DNA of 64,000 nucleotides, taken from assembly GCA_964420605.1 (NCBI GenBank), contig CAYQUC010000004.1, positions 30,194 through 94,193 on the forward strand. The letters are read 5' to 3'. Positions 8,669 through 17,812 of this stretch are shown here, piece by piece. A program made the translations under genes and the position numbers. The stretch comes from CAYQUC01 sp964420605. GTDB lineage: Bacteria; Pseudomonadota; Gammaproteobacteria; UBA6429; Thiohalophilaceae. Position 1 is the stretch's first letter; every line of letters starts with the position of its first letter. The notes beneath the pieces were generated by a model. That model had not been told where the DNA came from, ran no database searches, and saw nothing but the letters and a program-made list of their open reading frames with translations.

Positions 8669-10474
8669 GTGGGCGATCAATCCCTAATTCGTAATTTTTC
8701 AATTATTGCACATATCGATCATGGTAAATCAACCATTGCTGATCGGTTTATTCAAATATGCGGTGGTCTTACCGAGCGTGAAATGGATTCCCAAGTGCTT
8801 GATTCTATGGATATAGAACGTGAACGTGGAATTACTATTAAGGCTCAAAGTGTGTCTCTTGCTTTTAATTCTAAAGACGGCAAGACCTATCAATTAAATC
8901 TAATTGATACACCAGGGCATGTTGATTTTTCATACGAAGTATCACGTTCATTAGCTGCCTGTGAGGGAGCGTTGCTTGTGGTCGATGCATCTCAAGGTGT
9001 TGAAGCTCAGAGTGTTGCCAATTGTTACACTGCTATTGAACAAGAGTTAGAAGTAATACCCGTATTAAATAAAATCGATTTACCGGCGGCTGAACCGGAC
9101 AGAGTCTGTAATGAAATTGAAGAAATAATAGGTATTGATGCGAGTAATGCGCTTAGAGTTAGCGCCAAATCAGGTGAAGGTATTAATGATTTGTTAGAGC
9201 AGCTGGTAAATGAAATTCCAGCTCCATTAGGTGATCCTGATGCACCTTTACAAGCTTTGATTATCGATTCATGGTTTGATAATTTTTTGGGCGTTGTATC
9301 TTTAGTTCGCATTAAAAATGGTACGCTTCGTAAAAAACAAAAAATAAAAATTATGTCTACCGGTGGAGAATTTTTAACGGATTTTGTCGGTGTATTCACT
9401 CCTAAACGTCATGATCTCGAACAGCTTACTACTGGTGATGTTGGCTATATCATTGCTGGGATTAAAGACATTGAGGGTGCTCCAGTTGGCGATACTATTA
9501 CACTTGCAAACAATCCTGCGGAACAGGCTTTATCTGGCTTTAAAACAGTACAAGCCCAGGTCTTTGCTGGACTTTTTCCTGTTGAAGGTAATGATTATGA
9601 AGATTTTAGAGATGCGTTAGCCAAATTACGTATTAATGATGCCGCCTTATTTTATGAACCAGAAACATCCACTGCATTAGGCTTTGGTTTTCGTTGCGGC
9701 TTTTTAGGTATGCTGCATATGGAAATTATTCAAGAACGGTTGGAACGTGAGTATGATTTAAATCTAATAACAACGTCTCCAACCGTTATTTTTGAGGTGT
9801 TAACCAAGAAAGGTGAAATTCTTAAAGTCGATAATCCAGCAGATTTGCCTGAAGCAGGTCTAATTGAAGAAATTAGAGAACCTATAATCACGGCAAATAT
9901 CTTGGTACCTCATGAGTACGTTGGTAATGTTATCACTTTGTGTATTGAAAAACGTGGCGTTCAAAAAAATATACTTTATGCGGGAAGTCAGGTTTCAATA
10001 CAGTATGAATTGCCATTGAATGAAGTTGTAATGGATTTTTTTGATAAGTTAAAGTCAGTGAGCCGTGGTTATGCATCACTTGATTATGAGTTTTTATGTT
10101 TTAGAGAGGCGGATCTGATTAAAATGGATATTCTAATTAATGGTGAAGCTGTTGATGCTTTGTCACTAATTGTACATCGGGCGCAATCTGAATTTAAAGG
10201 GCGTGAGTTGGCCGCAAAAATGAAAGAATTTATTCCAAGACAAATGTTTGATGTCGCTATTCAGGCTGCAATTGGTGCAAAAGTTATTGCTCGGACGAAT
10301 GTTAAAGCATTACGAAAAAATGTAACGGCTAAATGTTATGGTGGTGATATTTCGCGCAAGAAAAAACTTTTAGAGAAACAAAAAGCAGGGAAAAAGAGAA
10401 TGAAACAAATAGGAAGTGTTGAGATACCTCAAGAAGCATTTCTAGCTGTATTACATGTAGGAAAAGAAAAATGA
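8669..10474 (+). CDS. lepA: Elongation factor 4 (LepA)
   Basis: Ribosome-associated GTPase related to EF-G. It has G1 AHIDHGKST, G3 DTPGHVDF and G4 NKID, then domain II, an EF-G-type domain and the LepA-specific C-terminal domain ending near KQIGSVEIP. The GTG at 8669 is preferred as start (601 aa): it gives an N-terminus of the same length as Pseudomonas LepA and has GGTG 7 bases upstream. The ATG at 8654 adds five residues and has no clear ribosome site. It overlaps lepB by 4 bases; the lepA-lepB pair is classical. Confidence 0.95.
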   Translation: MGDQSLIRNFSIIAHIDHGKSTIADRFIQICGGLTEREMDSQVLDSMDIERERGITIKAQSVSLAFNSKDGKTYQLNLIDTPGHVDFSYEVSRSLAACEGALLVVDASQGVEAQSVANCYTAIEQELEVIPVLNKIDLPAAEPDRVCNEIEEIIGIDASNALRVSAKSGEGINDLLEQLVNEIPAPLGDPDAPLQALIIDSWFDNFLGVVSLVRIKNGTLRKKQKIKIMSTGGEFLTDFVGVFTPKRHDLEQLTTGDVGYIIAGIKDIEGAPVGDTITLANNPAEQALSGFKTVQAQVFAGLFPVEGNDYEDFRDALAKLRINDAALFYEPETSTALGFGFRCGFLGMLHMEIIQERLEREYDLNLITTSPTVIFEVLTKKGEILKVDNPADLPEAGLIEEIREPIITANILVPHEYVGNVITLCIEKRGVQKNILYAGSQVSIQYELPLNEVVMDFFDKLKSVSRGYASLDYEFLCFREADLIKMDILINGEAVDALSLIVHRAQSEFKGRELAAKMKEFIPRQMFDVAIQAAIGAKVIARTNVKALRKNVTAKCYGGDISRKKKLLEKQKAGKKRMKQIGSVEIPQEAFLAVLHVGKEK

Positions 10475-11283
10475 ATTTTGATTTTGAATTAATTTTAACT
10501 GTTCTTGTGCTCGTCTCAGGATTGATTTGGCTTATTGATATCACTTTAAGGAAATTTGTTTTTAAAAAATCTGATATTAATACGGATTCGAGTACTACTT
10601 CTAAAACTGCTGATTCACAACCAACAGATACAAGTGGTTTTATGATGAAATCCTATGATGGAATCGTTGAGTTAGGAAGATTTCTATTTCCTGTGGTTTT
10701 TGTGGTTTTAGTGTTACGTAGTTTTGTAGCTGAACCATTTAAAATTCCGTCACGTTCAATGTTGCCAACACTAACAATTGGTGATTATATCTTAGTGAAT
10801 AAGTTTTCATATGGGGTTCGTCTACCTGTACTTCATACTAAAATTCTGGCCTTTAATGAACCAGAAAGAGGTGATATTTTTGTATTTCGCTATCCAAAAG
10901 ACCCATCTTTGAACTATATTAAAAGAGTAATAGGATTGCCAGGGGATAAAATTGAATATTACGACAAAATTCTTCATATCAATGGAAAAGCAATTTCACA
11001 AGCTTACCAGAGTAGTTATCGGATTGATGATGTAGGTATGGCCCAAAGGTTAACAGAACAGTTGGGTGATGTTAAACATGAAATGTTACACATGCAGCCT
11101 TACCCAGCAAGAAATAATAGCTGGGTAGTTCCCGAGGGACATTATTTTGCAATGGGTGATAATCGAGATAATAGTAATGATAGTCGTTACTGGGGATTTG
11201 TTCCTGAAGAGAATTTAGTTGGCAAAGCATTTTTTATCTTTTTTCATTTTGGTGAATGGCAAAGAATAGGATCTATAATTTAA
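10471..11283 (+). CDS. lepB: Signal peptidase I (LepB)
   Basis: 270-residue inner-membrane endopeptidase that removes signal peptides from exported proteins. Transmembrane helices lie near residues 5-25 and 70-86, separated by a polar cytoplasmic loop rich in Ser and Thr. The catalytic dyad is S96 (SRSMLPT) and K151 (YIKRVIGLPGD), and the box E motif GDNRDNSNDSRYWG is near the C-terminus. Length is shorter than the E. coli enzyme (324), similar to Pseudomonas. It is translationally coupled to lepA by an ATGA overlap. Confidence 0.97.
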   Translation: MNFDFELILTVLVLVSGLIWLIDITLRKFVFKKSDINTDSSTTSKTADSQPTDTSGFMMKSYDGIVELGRFLFPVVFVVLVLRSFVAEPFKIPSRSMLPTLTIGDYILVNKFSYGVRLPVLHTKILAFNEPERGDIFVFRYPKDPSLNYIKRVIGLPGDKIEYYDKILHINGKAISQAYQSSYRIDDVGMAQRLTEQLGDVKHEMLHMQPYPARNNSWVVPEGHYFAMGDNRDNSNDSRYWGFVPEENLVGKAFFIFFHFGEWQRIGSII

Positions 11284-11320
11284 ATATAAATGAATCTTAA
11301 ATAATATGGTGCATTCTAAT

Positions 11321-11698
11321 ATGAAAAATTTGAAATACCAACGCGGTATGACTGGGATTGGCTGGATGATCGTTATCGGGATAATAATGTTTTTCGCTTA
11401 CATTGTAATTCTTTTGTTACCGATTTATTTAGAAAATAATAGTGTTAAGTCTGTCATTGGTGATTTAGCTGATGGTGATGAAAAGTTTACATCTGGTACT
11501 GAGTTACGCAAAATTATTAATCGACGCTTAGACATTAATATGGCAACTTCAGTTTCTGCTAGCGATATTTCAATTTCAAGAGATGGTAATGTTTTTGTTG
11601 TTACTATTGATTATGAAGTTCGAGAGCCATTCTTAGGAAATATTGATTTGTTGTTTACATTTAAATCGGATGTAGAAGTACCGGCTGACGATGAATGA
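11321..11698 (+). CDS. DUF4845 single-pass membrane protein
   Basis: 125 residues from the ATG at 11321, which has GGTG upstream; an ATG at 11306 would add five residues. A pilin-like opening YQRGMTGIGW is followed by one strong transmembrane helix (about residues 13-35) and a small alpha/beta periplasmic domain. This is the DUF4845 family, which lies between lepB and rnc in Pseudomonas and relatives. Function is not known. It overlaps rnc by 8 bases, so it is part of the lepB-rnc-era operon. Confidence 0.85.
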   Translation: MKNLKYQRGMTGIGWMIVIGIIMFFAYIVILLLPIYLENNSVKSVIGDLADGDEKFTSGTELRKIINRRLDINMATSVSASDISISRDGNVFVVTIDYEVREPFLGNIDLLFTFKSDVEVPADDE

Positions 11699-12353
11699 CT
11701 TATCTAAACTCATAAGTTATAAGTTTTCAAATTTAGAATATCTTGATCTAGCTTTAACTCATCGAAGTTACGCCAAAAAAAACAATGAGCGCATGGAGTT
11801 TTTAGGCGATTCGATCCTGAACGGTATTATTAGTATTGAAATATATCACCGCTTTCCTGATATTTCTGAAGGCGACTTAAGTCGGCTACGTGCAAGTTTG
11901 GTAAAAGGCGAAACATTAGCTAAAATCGCACTTGACTTTTCATTGGGTGATTTTATTAAATTAGGTTCGGGAGAGTTAAAAAGTGGTGGGTTTCGGCGTT
12001 CTTCTATATTAGCCGATACACTTGAAGCAATTATTGGTGCAGTTTATTTAGACTCTGATTATAAAATAGTAACGCAATTTGTATTGAATTTGTACTCGAC
12101 TTATCTGGCATCGTGTGTTCCAGGCGATAATTTAAAAGACCCTAAAACTCGATTACAAGAATATCTTCAGGCAAAAGGTAAGTCTATTCCCGATTATGAT
12201 GTTATTGCAATTACGGGACAATCTCATCAACAGAAATTCTCGGTTGAGTGTTTCATCCAAGATTTAGATAAAAAATTTAATGGTGATGGCACAAGCCGTC
12301 GAAAGGCAGAACAACATGCTGCGAGTGTAGCATTAAAGTATTTAAACTTATGA
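11691..12353 (+). CDS. rnc: Ribonuclease III
   Basis: 220-residue double-strand-specific endoribonuclease that matures rRNA and cleaves structured mRNAs. The signature NERMEFLGDS is at about residues 32-41, with E36 and D40; the second acidic pair is D109 and E112 in ADTLEAIIGAVYLDS. The C-terminal double-stranded RNA-binding domain covers about residues 150-220 and ends GTSRRKAEQHAASVAL. It overlaps era by 4 bases, as in the conserved lepB-rnc-era-recO operon. Confidence 0.97.
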   Translation: MNDLSKLISYKFSNLEYLDLALTHRSYAKKNNERMEFLGDSILNGIISIEIYHRFPDISEGDLSRLRASLVKGETLAKIALDFSLGDFIKLGSGELKSGGFRRSSILADTLEAIIGAVYLDSDYKIVTQFVLNLYSTYLASCVPGDNLKDPKTRLQEYLQAKGKSIPDYDVIAITGQSHQQKFSVECFIQDLDKKFNGDGTSRRKAEQHAASVALKYLNL

Positions 12354-13249
12354 AAATTGAAAGTCCATTTCGTTGTGGTTATGTTGCATTAATAGGTCGT
12401 CCAAATGTTGGTAAATCTACATTAATGAACCACATATTACGACAAAAAATTAGCATCACTTCTCGCAAACCTCAAACAACTCGACACAGAATTTTAGGCG
12501 TTAAGACGACAGAGACTGAGCAAGTCATATATGTGGATACTCCTGGAATTCATGTTTCGGATCGAGCTATGAATCGGTATATGAATAAATCAGCTAGCAG
12601 TATTCTCCATGATGTTGATTTAATTTTATTTTTGGTGGAAGCTGATAAATGGACTGCGGAAGATGATAACGTACTGTTAACATTAAAAAATTCTTCAGTA
12701 CCACTTATCGTGTTACTGAATAAAATAGATAGGATTCAAGATAAAGAAAAAATATTACCGATTATTGATTCGCTTTCAAAAAAAATAGATTTTAAAGAAA
12801 TTATTCCAATATCGGCTACTAAGGGAATCAATGTAAAGGAGTTGCAAAAAACAGTTATTCCATATCTTAATGTAACTGAAGCTTACTTTCCAAAAGATCA
12901 AGTAACTGATAAAAGTGAACGATTCATGACTGCTGAAATTATTCGTGAAAAATTAATGAGAGAGTTAGGACAAGAACTTCCTTATGATATTACAGTGGAA
13001 ATTGAAAAATACACGGTGAAAGATAAAATTACTAAAATTGCAGCATTAATTTGGGTATCTCGAAGTTCTCAAAAAGCCATTGTGATTGGTAAAAACGGTG
13101 TTAGATTAAAAAGCATTGGGCAAAAAGCCAGAATTGACATTCAAAAGCTAATCGATTGTAAAGTGTTTCTTGAGTTGTGGGTTAAAGTAAAAGAAGGTTG
13201 GGCAGATGATGACCGGGCTTTAAAAAGCTTAGGTTATGTTGATGACTGA
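12350..13249 (+). CDS. era: GTPase Era
   Basis: 299-residue GTPase that binds 16S rRNA near its 3' end and helps 30S maturation. The P-loop GRPNVGKS is at residues 16-23, with RKPQTTRHRILG as switch I, DTPGIH (G3), NKIDR (G4) and SATKG (G5). The C-terminal KH domain contains VIGKNGVRLKSIGQKAR. Length is normal. It overlaps rnc at its start and recO at its end. Confidence 0.97.
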   Translation: MKIESPFRCGYVALIGRPNVGKSTLMNHILRQKISITSRKPQTTRHRILGVKTTETEQVIYVDTPGIHVSDRAMNRYMNKSASSILHDVDLILFLVEADKWTAEDDNVLLTLKNSSVPLIVLLNKIDRIQDKEKILPIIDSLSKKIDFKEIIPISATKGINVKELQKTVIPYLNVTEAYFPKDQVTDKSERFMTAEIIREKLMRELGQELPYDITVEIEKYTVKDKITKIAALIWVSRSSQKAIVIGKNGVRLKSIGQKARIDIQKLIDCKVFLELWVKVKEGWADDDRALKSLGYVDD

Positions 13250-13958
13250 TACCAGTCGTTTAATGCTTCAACATGCCTATGTTTTACACAGTCGTTCATT
13301 TAAAGAAAGTAGTTTAATTATTGATTTGTTTACACGTGACTTTGGTCGTATATCCGTTATTGCTAAAGGTGCAAAAAATAGAAAACGATCAGTAATCGGA
13401 GTTTTACAACCATTTACACCAATTCTTGCTTCATGGGTTGGTCGAGGAGATCTGTATACTTTAACAAATGTTGAATTAAATGGTACTTTTAAGTACTTAT
13501 ACGGTACAAATTTACTTTGTGGTTATTATGTTAATGAACTAGTACTACGATTTTTACATAAGCAAGATCCTTACGAAACGTTATATACTGTCTATTCTGA
13601 TGTTATTCAGAGTATAAAAATATCAGAAAATGTAGAACAAACATTACGACGGTTTGAGTGTACGTTGTTTCAGGAGTTAGGTTATGGGCTTAATTTTACA
13701 GTTGATCCTGATACTGGAACAAAAGTTGATGCACTTAAGAAGTACTATTTTGAACTAGAGCATGGACCTGTATTAGAGCAATTATCTAAAACTAGTTTTC
13801 AAGTTAGCGGAGACACGTTGTTGTCATTAGAAAACTTTAGTTTACATGATAAAGTGACATTGTTTGAGTCAAAAAAATTGATGCGTTATATAATTAACTA
13901 TTACCTTGAAGGTAAGCCATTAAAAACACATCAACTAAAATGGAAAAAAAATGGATAA
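13242..13958 (+). CDS. recO: DNA repair protein RecO
   Basis: 238-residue recombination mediator of the RecFOR pathway, which loads RecA on gapped DNA. The N-terminal OB fold shows AYVLHSRSFKESSLIIDLFT and GRISVIAKGAKNRKR, followed by a helical domain; no zinc-ligand cysteines are seen, as in E. coli RecO. The ATG at 13242 is preferred because AGG lies 8 bases upstream; the ATG at 13236 is too close to it. The start lies within the end of era and the end overlaps pdxJ by 8 bases. Confidence 0.93.
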   Translation: MTDTSRLMLQHAYVLHSRSFKESSLIIDLFTRDFGRISVIAKGAKNRKRSVIGVLQPFTPILASWVGRGDLYTLTNVELNGTFKYLYGTNLLCGYYVNELVLRFLHKQDPYETLYTVYSDVIQSIKISENVEQTLRRFECTLFQELGYGLNFTVDPDTGTKVDALKKYYFELEHGPVLEQLSKTSFQVSGDTLLSLENFSLHDKVTLFESKKLMRYIINYYLEGKPLKTHQLKWKKNG

Positions 13959-14688
13959 TTCGATATTACTTGGTGTGAACATTGATCATGTTGCAACACT
14001 ACGTCAAGCACGAGGAACTGACTTTCCAGATCCTGTTATTGCAGCATCTATAGCTGAAAAAGCAGGTGCGGATGGCATAACGCTACATCTTCGAGAAGAT
14101 CGACGCCACATTCAAGATCGCGATGTTGAATTGTTAAAAAAAATGCTTAATACACCTATGAATTTAGAAATGGCTGCAACTAGCGAAATGGTTGATTTTG
14201 CTGTTAAGTTAATTCCTGAAAACTGTTGTATTGTTCCTGAACGTCGTGAAGAGCTAACAACAGAAGGTGGTCTGGATGTGGTTTCTCAAATTCCGCATAT
14301 CAAACAAGCTTGTGAACGACTAGCCGATGTTGGCACTAAAGTATCATTATTTATTGATACTGATTTTTCTCAAATTGAATCTGCTGCGGAGTGCGGTGCG
14401 TCTGTAATTGAAATTCATACCGGCCATTATGCAAGTGCGGTTGAACCTGATGATATTCGCGAACACTTGGAAAGGGTAAAAAAAGCCGTAGATTTTGGTA
14501 ATAAATTAGGATTACAAGTTAATGCCGGACATGGTCTACATTACGAGAATGTACAAAATATTGTAAAAATAGATGGAATAGTTGAGCTCAATATTGGTCA
14601 TTCAATTATTTGTGATAGTATTTTTAATGGTTTAGAAAATTCAGTTAGAAATATGAAGCTGTTATTATCGAAAGGTAGTTCGGTTTGA
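13951..14688 (+). CDS. pdxJ: Pyridoxine 5'-phosphate synthase (PdxJ)
   Basis: 245-residue TIM-barrel enzyme that condenses 1-deoxyxylulose 5-phosphate with 3-amino-2-oxopropyl phosphate to give pyridoxine 5'-phosphate, the last ring-forming step of vitamin B6 synthesis. Seen motifs are LGVNIDHVATLRQARGT at the N-terminus, HLREDRRHIQDRD, CIVPERREELTTEGGLD and VNAGHGLHYEN, all hallmarks of PdxJ. It overlaps recO and acpS. In the same window serC makes an intermediate (via phosphohydroxythreonine transamination) used by this route. Confidence 0.97.
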   Translation: MDNSILLGVNIDHVATLRQARGTDFPDPVIAASIAEKAGADGITLHLREDRRHIQDRDVELLKKMLNTPMNLEMAATSEMVDFAVKLIPENCCIVPERREELTTEGGLDVVSQIPHIKQACERLADVGTKVSLFIDTDFSQIESAAECGASVIEIHTGHYASAVEPDDIREHLERVKKAVDFGNKLGLQVNAGHGLHYENVQNIVKIDGIVELNIGHSIICDSIFNGLENSVRNMKLLLSKGSSV

Positions 14689-15062
14689 TATTTGGTATTG
14701 GAACCGATATTGTTCGGGTAGATCGTATGACTGAGAATTTAAAAAAATACGGTGATAAATTTGCTCGGCGAATTTTATCTGAACATGAATTTAAAGAATA
14801 TGTTAATAAAAAAAATCAAGCTCATTTTTTGGCGAAACGTTTTGCAGCAAAGGAAGCTGCTGCTAAAGCAATGGGCACGGGATTTATATCAGGATTAAAG
14901 TTTTCAGATATATCGGTAGAGCATGATGAGTTGGGGAAACCGTTTTTAGTTTACTCTGGACGCGCAACAGAATTTGTTAATGAAAAGTCTATTAAAGAAA
15001 GTTACTTAAGTATAGCCGATGAGCTTGACCATGCGGTTGCATTTGTAACGCTTGAATATTAA
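14685..15062 (+). CDS. acpS: Holo-[acyl-carrier-protein] synthase (AcpS)
   Basis: 125-residue phosphopantetheinyl transferase that activates ACP using CoA. The N-terminal FGIGTDIVRVDRM holds the Mg-binding Asp, and KRFAAKEAAAKAMGTG holds the second metal-binding Glu. The start is a TTG that overlaps the pdxJ stop (TTGA), the only in-frame codon that gives the normal N-terminus. It closes the rnc-era-recO-pdxJ-acpS run and converges with the Hpt gene. Confidence 0.95.
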   Translation: MIFGIGTDIVRVDRMTENLKKYGDKFARRILSEHEFKEYVNKKNQAHFLAKRFAAKEAAAKAMGTGFISGLKFSDISVEHDELGKPFLVYSGRATEFVNEKSIKESYLSIADELDHAVAFVTLEY

Positions 15063-15084
15063 TTAACTCTAAATTAGTTTCAAA

Positions 15085-15429
15085 TTAACTCCATGGTCTG
15101 TTTAGTATTTGTGTAGCGTTGTTAAGAAGCTCGTGAATTGATTTTTCTACAGATTGAATATGATTTGAAATTTCATTTTCATTATTGTTTTTAACGCAGG
15201 AGTCTAATTTAGCTGCAGCTGATTTCAAGTCTGGTACACCGCAATATGTGGTAGAGCCATATAACCGATGTGTATGTTCGCTTAATTCTTGTAATGAGTT
15301 GGCTTGGTAAGAAGCTTTGATTTTTTCGAGTGCTTGAGGTAAATCTTTAATTAACATTGTGAATAACTCTTTTGCTAATTCGGTACTACCATTAGATTTT
15401 TCGAGAGCAAGTTTAGTATTGATAATCAT
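15085..15429 (-). CDS. Stand-alone histidine phosphotransfer (Hpt) protein, BarA/GacS type
   Basis: 114 residues consisting of one Hpt domain. The phospho-acceptor is H54 in THRLYGSTTYCGVP, which matches the Hpt at the C-terminus of the hybrid kinase BarA/GacS, and the first helix (LALEKSNGSTELAKELF) also aligns with it. There is no kinase, receiver or membrane segment. It sits minus-strand before cysM-rlmD, where barA (divergent from rlmD) is found in E. coli and relatives. The inference is a relic or split form of BarA that could pass phosphate to a UvrY/GacA regulator; the donor kinase is not in the window. Confidence 0.88.
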   Translation of the reverse strand: MIINTKLALEKSNGSTELAKELFTMLIKDLPQALEKIKASYQANSLQELSEHTHRLYGSTTYCGVPDLKSAAAKLDSCVKNNNENEISNHIQSVEKSIHELLNNATQILNRPWS

Positions 15430-15536
15430 TTGTTATTTATAATCAGTTGAATTAATGTGCTTTTAAGTGCCTAAAAGAAAACTAAATTTAGTATAAAAAA
15501 ACATTATAATATAACTTATGGCGCAAGAGAAGATTT

Positions 15537-16430
15537 ATGAACTATCCAACGATTGAAGATTTTATAGGCAAAACACCATTGGTTCGTTTGCAGCGAATCA
15601 ATAAAGAGTCCAGTAATGTTATTCTTGTTAAGTTGGAGGGTAATAATCCCGCAGGTTCTGTTAAAGATAGACCTGCTCTGAGTATGATTCAGGAAGCTGA
15701 AAATCGTCATTCGATTAAACCGGGCGATACCTTGATCGAAGCAACCAGTGGTAATACCGGTATTGCGCTGGCTATGGCTGCAGCGATTAAAGGCTATCGT
15801 TTAATATTAATTATGCCTGATAATATGAGTATTGAGCGGCGCACCGTTATGAAAGCTTATGGAGCTGAAATAGTATTTGTGTCAAAAGAGTCGAGTATGG
15901 AAGGTGCGCGCGATTTAGCGGATGAAATGCAAAAACAAGGAAAAGGCACTGTACTTGATCAATTTTCAAATCAGGATAACCCATTGTCACATTATAAAAC
16001 AACTGGCCCAGAAATATGGAATGATACTAATGGAAAAATAACACATTTTGTGAGTGCGATGGGTACCACCGGTACCATTATGGGGATATCTAAATACTTA
16101 AAAGAACAAAATTCCAATATTGAAATTGTTGGTGTTCAACCTGAAGAAGGTGCCAGTATTCCAGGCATTCGGCGTTGGCCAAAAGAATATTTACCAAAAA
16201 TATTCGATTCCAAACGAGTAGATAAAACAATTGATGTTAGTCAGTCCGATGCTGAAGTAATTACTCGATCTTTAGCTCATTCTGAAGGGATTTTTTGTGG
16301 TATTTCTTCTGGCGGTGCAGTTGCTGCTGCATTAAAGCTATCTAAACAAGTCACAAATGCTGTTATAGTCGTAATCATTTGTGACCGCGGCGATCGGTAT
16401 TTATCAACAGGAATATTTCCTGAAGCGTAA
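15537..16430 (+). CDS. cysM: Cysteine synthase B (CysM)
   Basis: 297-residue PLP enzyme making cysteine from O-acetylserine and sulfide or thiosulfate. K43 in NPAGSVKDRPAL is the PLP lysine; EATSGNTGIALAMAAA binds the substrate carboxylate, and GTTGTIMGISKYLKE binds the phosphate. The RRWPKEYLPKIFD segment, VDxxIDV and the GISSGGAV end favour CysM over CysK. It lies between the Hpt gene and rlmD, an order shared with Pseudomonas and relatives. Confidence 0.93.
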   Translation: MNYPTIEDFIGKTPLVRLQRINKESSNVILVKLEGNNPAGSVKDRPALSMIQEAENRHSIKPGDTLIEATSGNTGIALAMAAAIKGYRLILIMPDNMSIERRTVMKAYGAEIVFVSKESSMEGARDLADEMQKQGKGTVLDQFSNQDNPLSHYKTTGPEIWNDTNGKITHFVSAMGTTGTIMGISKYLKEQNSNIEIVGVQPEEGASIPGIRRWPKEYLPKIFDSKRVDKTIDVSQSDAEVITRSLAHSEGIFCGISSGGAVAAALKLSKQVTNAVIVVIICDRGDRYLSTGIFPEA

Positions 16431-16466
16431 CCCAGAACTATAATAGAGTTAAATTTAAGAAAAAAT

Positions 16467-17792
16467 ATGTCTAGACGTAGAAAACAAAAAAATAGTGCTC
16501 CAGTAGCAGCACATGTAGATTCATTAAATACTGAGTGTCAGGGAGTTGCTAGAGTAAATGATAAAGTGACATTTATTACTCAGTCTTTACCTGGTGAAGA
16601 GGTACTCTTAGAATACACTAAAAAACATTCACGCTATGATGTTGCAAAAACCATTGAGGTTATAGCGCCATCGAGTGAACGTATTGAACCAAAATGCGAA
16701 CATTTTACAATGTGTGGCGGCTGTCAACTACAACACATGTCATCTGAGTACCAAATCACTCAAAAACAAACTATTTTAATTGAGCAGTTTAAAAATATTT
16801 CAAAAATAGAGCTGAATAATGTTGAACCGGCAATTACGGGGGAATCATGGGGTTACAGACGTAAAGCACGATTAGGTGTTCGTTTTGTACGTAAAAAAGA
16901 ACGAGTTTTAGTTGGCTTTAGAGAACGTAATGGACGTTTTTTGGCTGATTTGTCAAAATGTGTTGTACTTCATAAGTCTGTCGGATTACATTTATTGGAT
17001 CTAGCTGATTTAATTCAGTCTCTGGATGCATTCGATAAAATTGCTCAAATCGAAGTGGCCGTAGGTGATTCTAATTCAGCTTTGGTATTTAGAAATCTTG
17101 TACCGTTAGTTGATAACGATACTGAAAAATTAGTGGCCTTTGCCAAAAAATTTAATTTCGACATATATTGTCAACCAAGTGGCCCTGATAGTGTTTATGT
17201 TGTTTACCCAGAAAATCCTAAATTAGATTATTCTTTACCTGAACACAATTTACATTTCGATTTTGAACCGAGTATGTTTACTCAAGTTAATTATGATATT
17301 AATCATAAAATGATTTCTAAAGCACTTGAGTTATTAGATTTAAATGAGACTGATTCAGTTTTAGATTTATTTTGTGGCTTAGGCAATTTTAGTTTACCGA
17401 TATCAAAATTTTCTAATAATGTAGTTGGTATAGAAGGTGATTTAAAGTTAGTAGAACAAGCTTATCATAATGCATCTTTAAATAACATACAAAATGCTCA
17501 ATTTTATGTTGCAAACTTGATGGAAGATTTTACTCAACTGGCGTGGTTTAGAAATAAAAAATATACGAAGATATTAATTGATCCTCCACGTACGGGCGCA
17601 GAATTGATTGTGAAAGATATCGCTAAATTAAATGCGAATAAAATCGTTTACGTATCTTGTAATCCTGCAACATTAGCTCGTGATGCTGGAATATTAGTAC
17701 ATGAATGTGGTTATAAACTTGAAACTGCAGGTGTTATGGACATGTTTCCTCATACTGCTCATGTTGAATCTATCGCATTGTTTACTAAGTAA
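16467..17792 (+). CDS. rlmD: 23S rRNA (uracil-1939-C5)-methyltransferase RlmD
   Basis: 441 residues. An N-terminal TRAM domain (about 12-68) precedes an iron-sulfur cluster site with C77, C83, C86 and a fourth Cys near residue 166 (LSKCVVL). The SAM-binding domain has VLDLFCGLGNFSLPIS, and the catalytic pair includes the Cys of VYVSCNPATLARD. DPPRTGAE is also typical of RumA-class enzymes. In E. coli and Pseudomonas relA follows; here a CYTH protein follows instead. Confidence 0.95.
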   Translation: MSRRRKQKNSAPVAAHVDSLNTECQGVARVNDKVTFITQSLPGEEVLLEYTKKHSRYDVAKTIEVIAPSSERIEPKCEHFTMCGGCQLQHMSSEYQITQKQTILIEQFKNISKIELNNVEPAITGESWGYRRKARLGVRFVRKKERVLVGFRERNGRFLADLSKCVVLHKSVGLHLLDLADLIQSLDAFDKIAQIEVAVGDSNSALVFRNLVPLVDNDTEKLVAFAKKFNFDIYCQPSGPDSVYVVYPENPKLDYSLPEHNLHFDFEPSMFTQVNYDINHKMISKALELLDLNETDSVLDLFCGLGNFSLPISKFSNNVVGIEGDLKLVEQAYHNASLNNIQNAQFYVANLMEDFTQLAWFRNKKYTKILIDPPRTGAELIVKDIAKLNANKIVYVSCNPATLARDAGILVHECGYKLETAGVMDMFPHTAHVESIALFTK

Positions 17793-17812
17793 TTATAAAT
17801 TTTAGGCTAACT

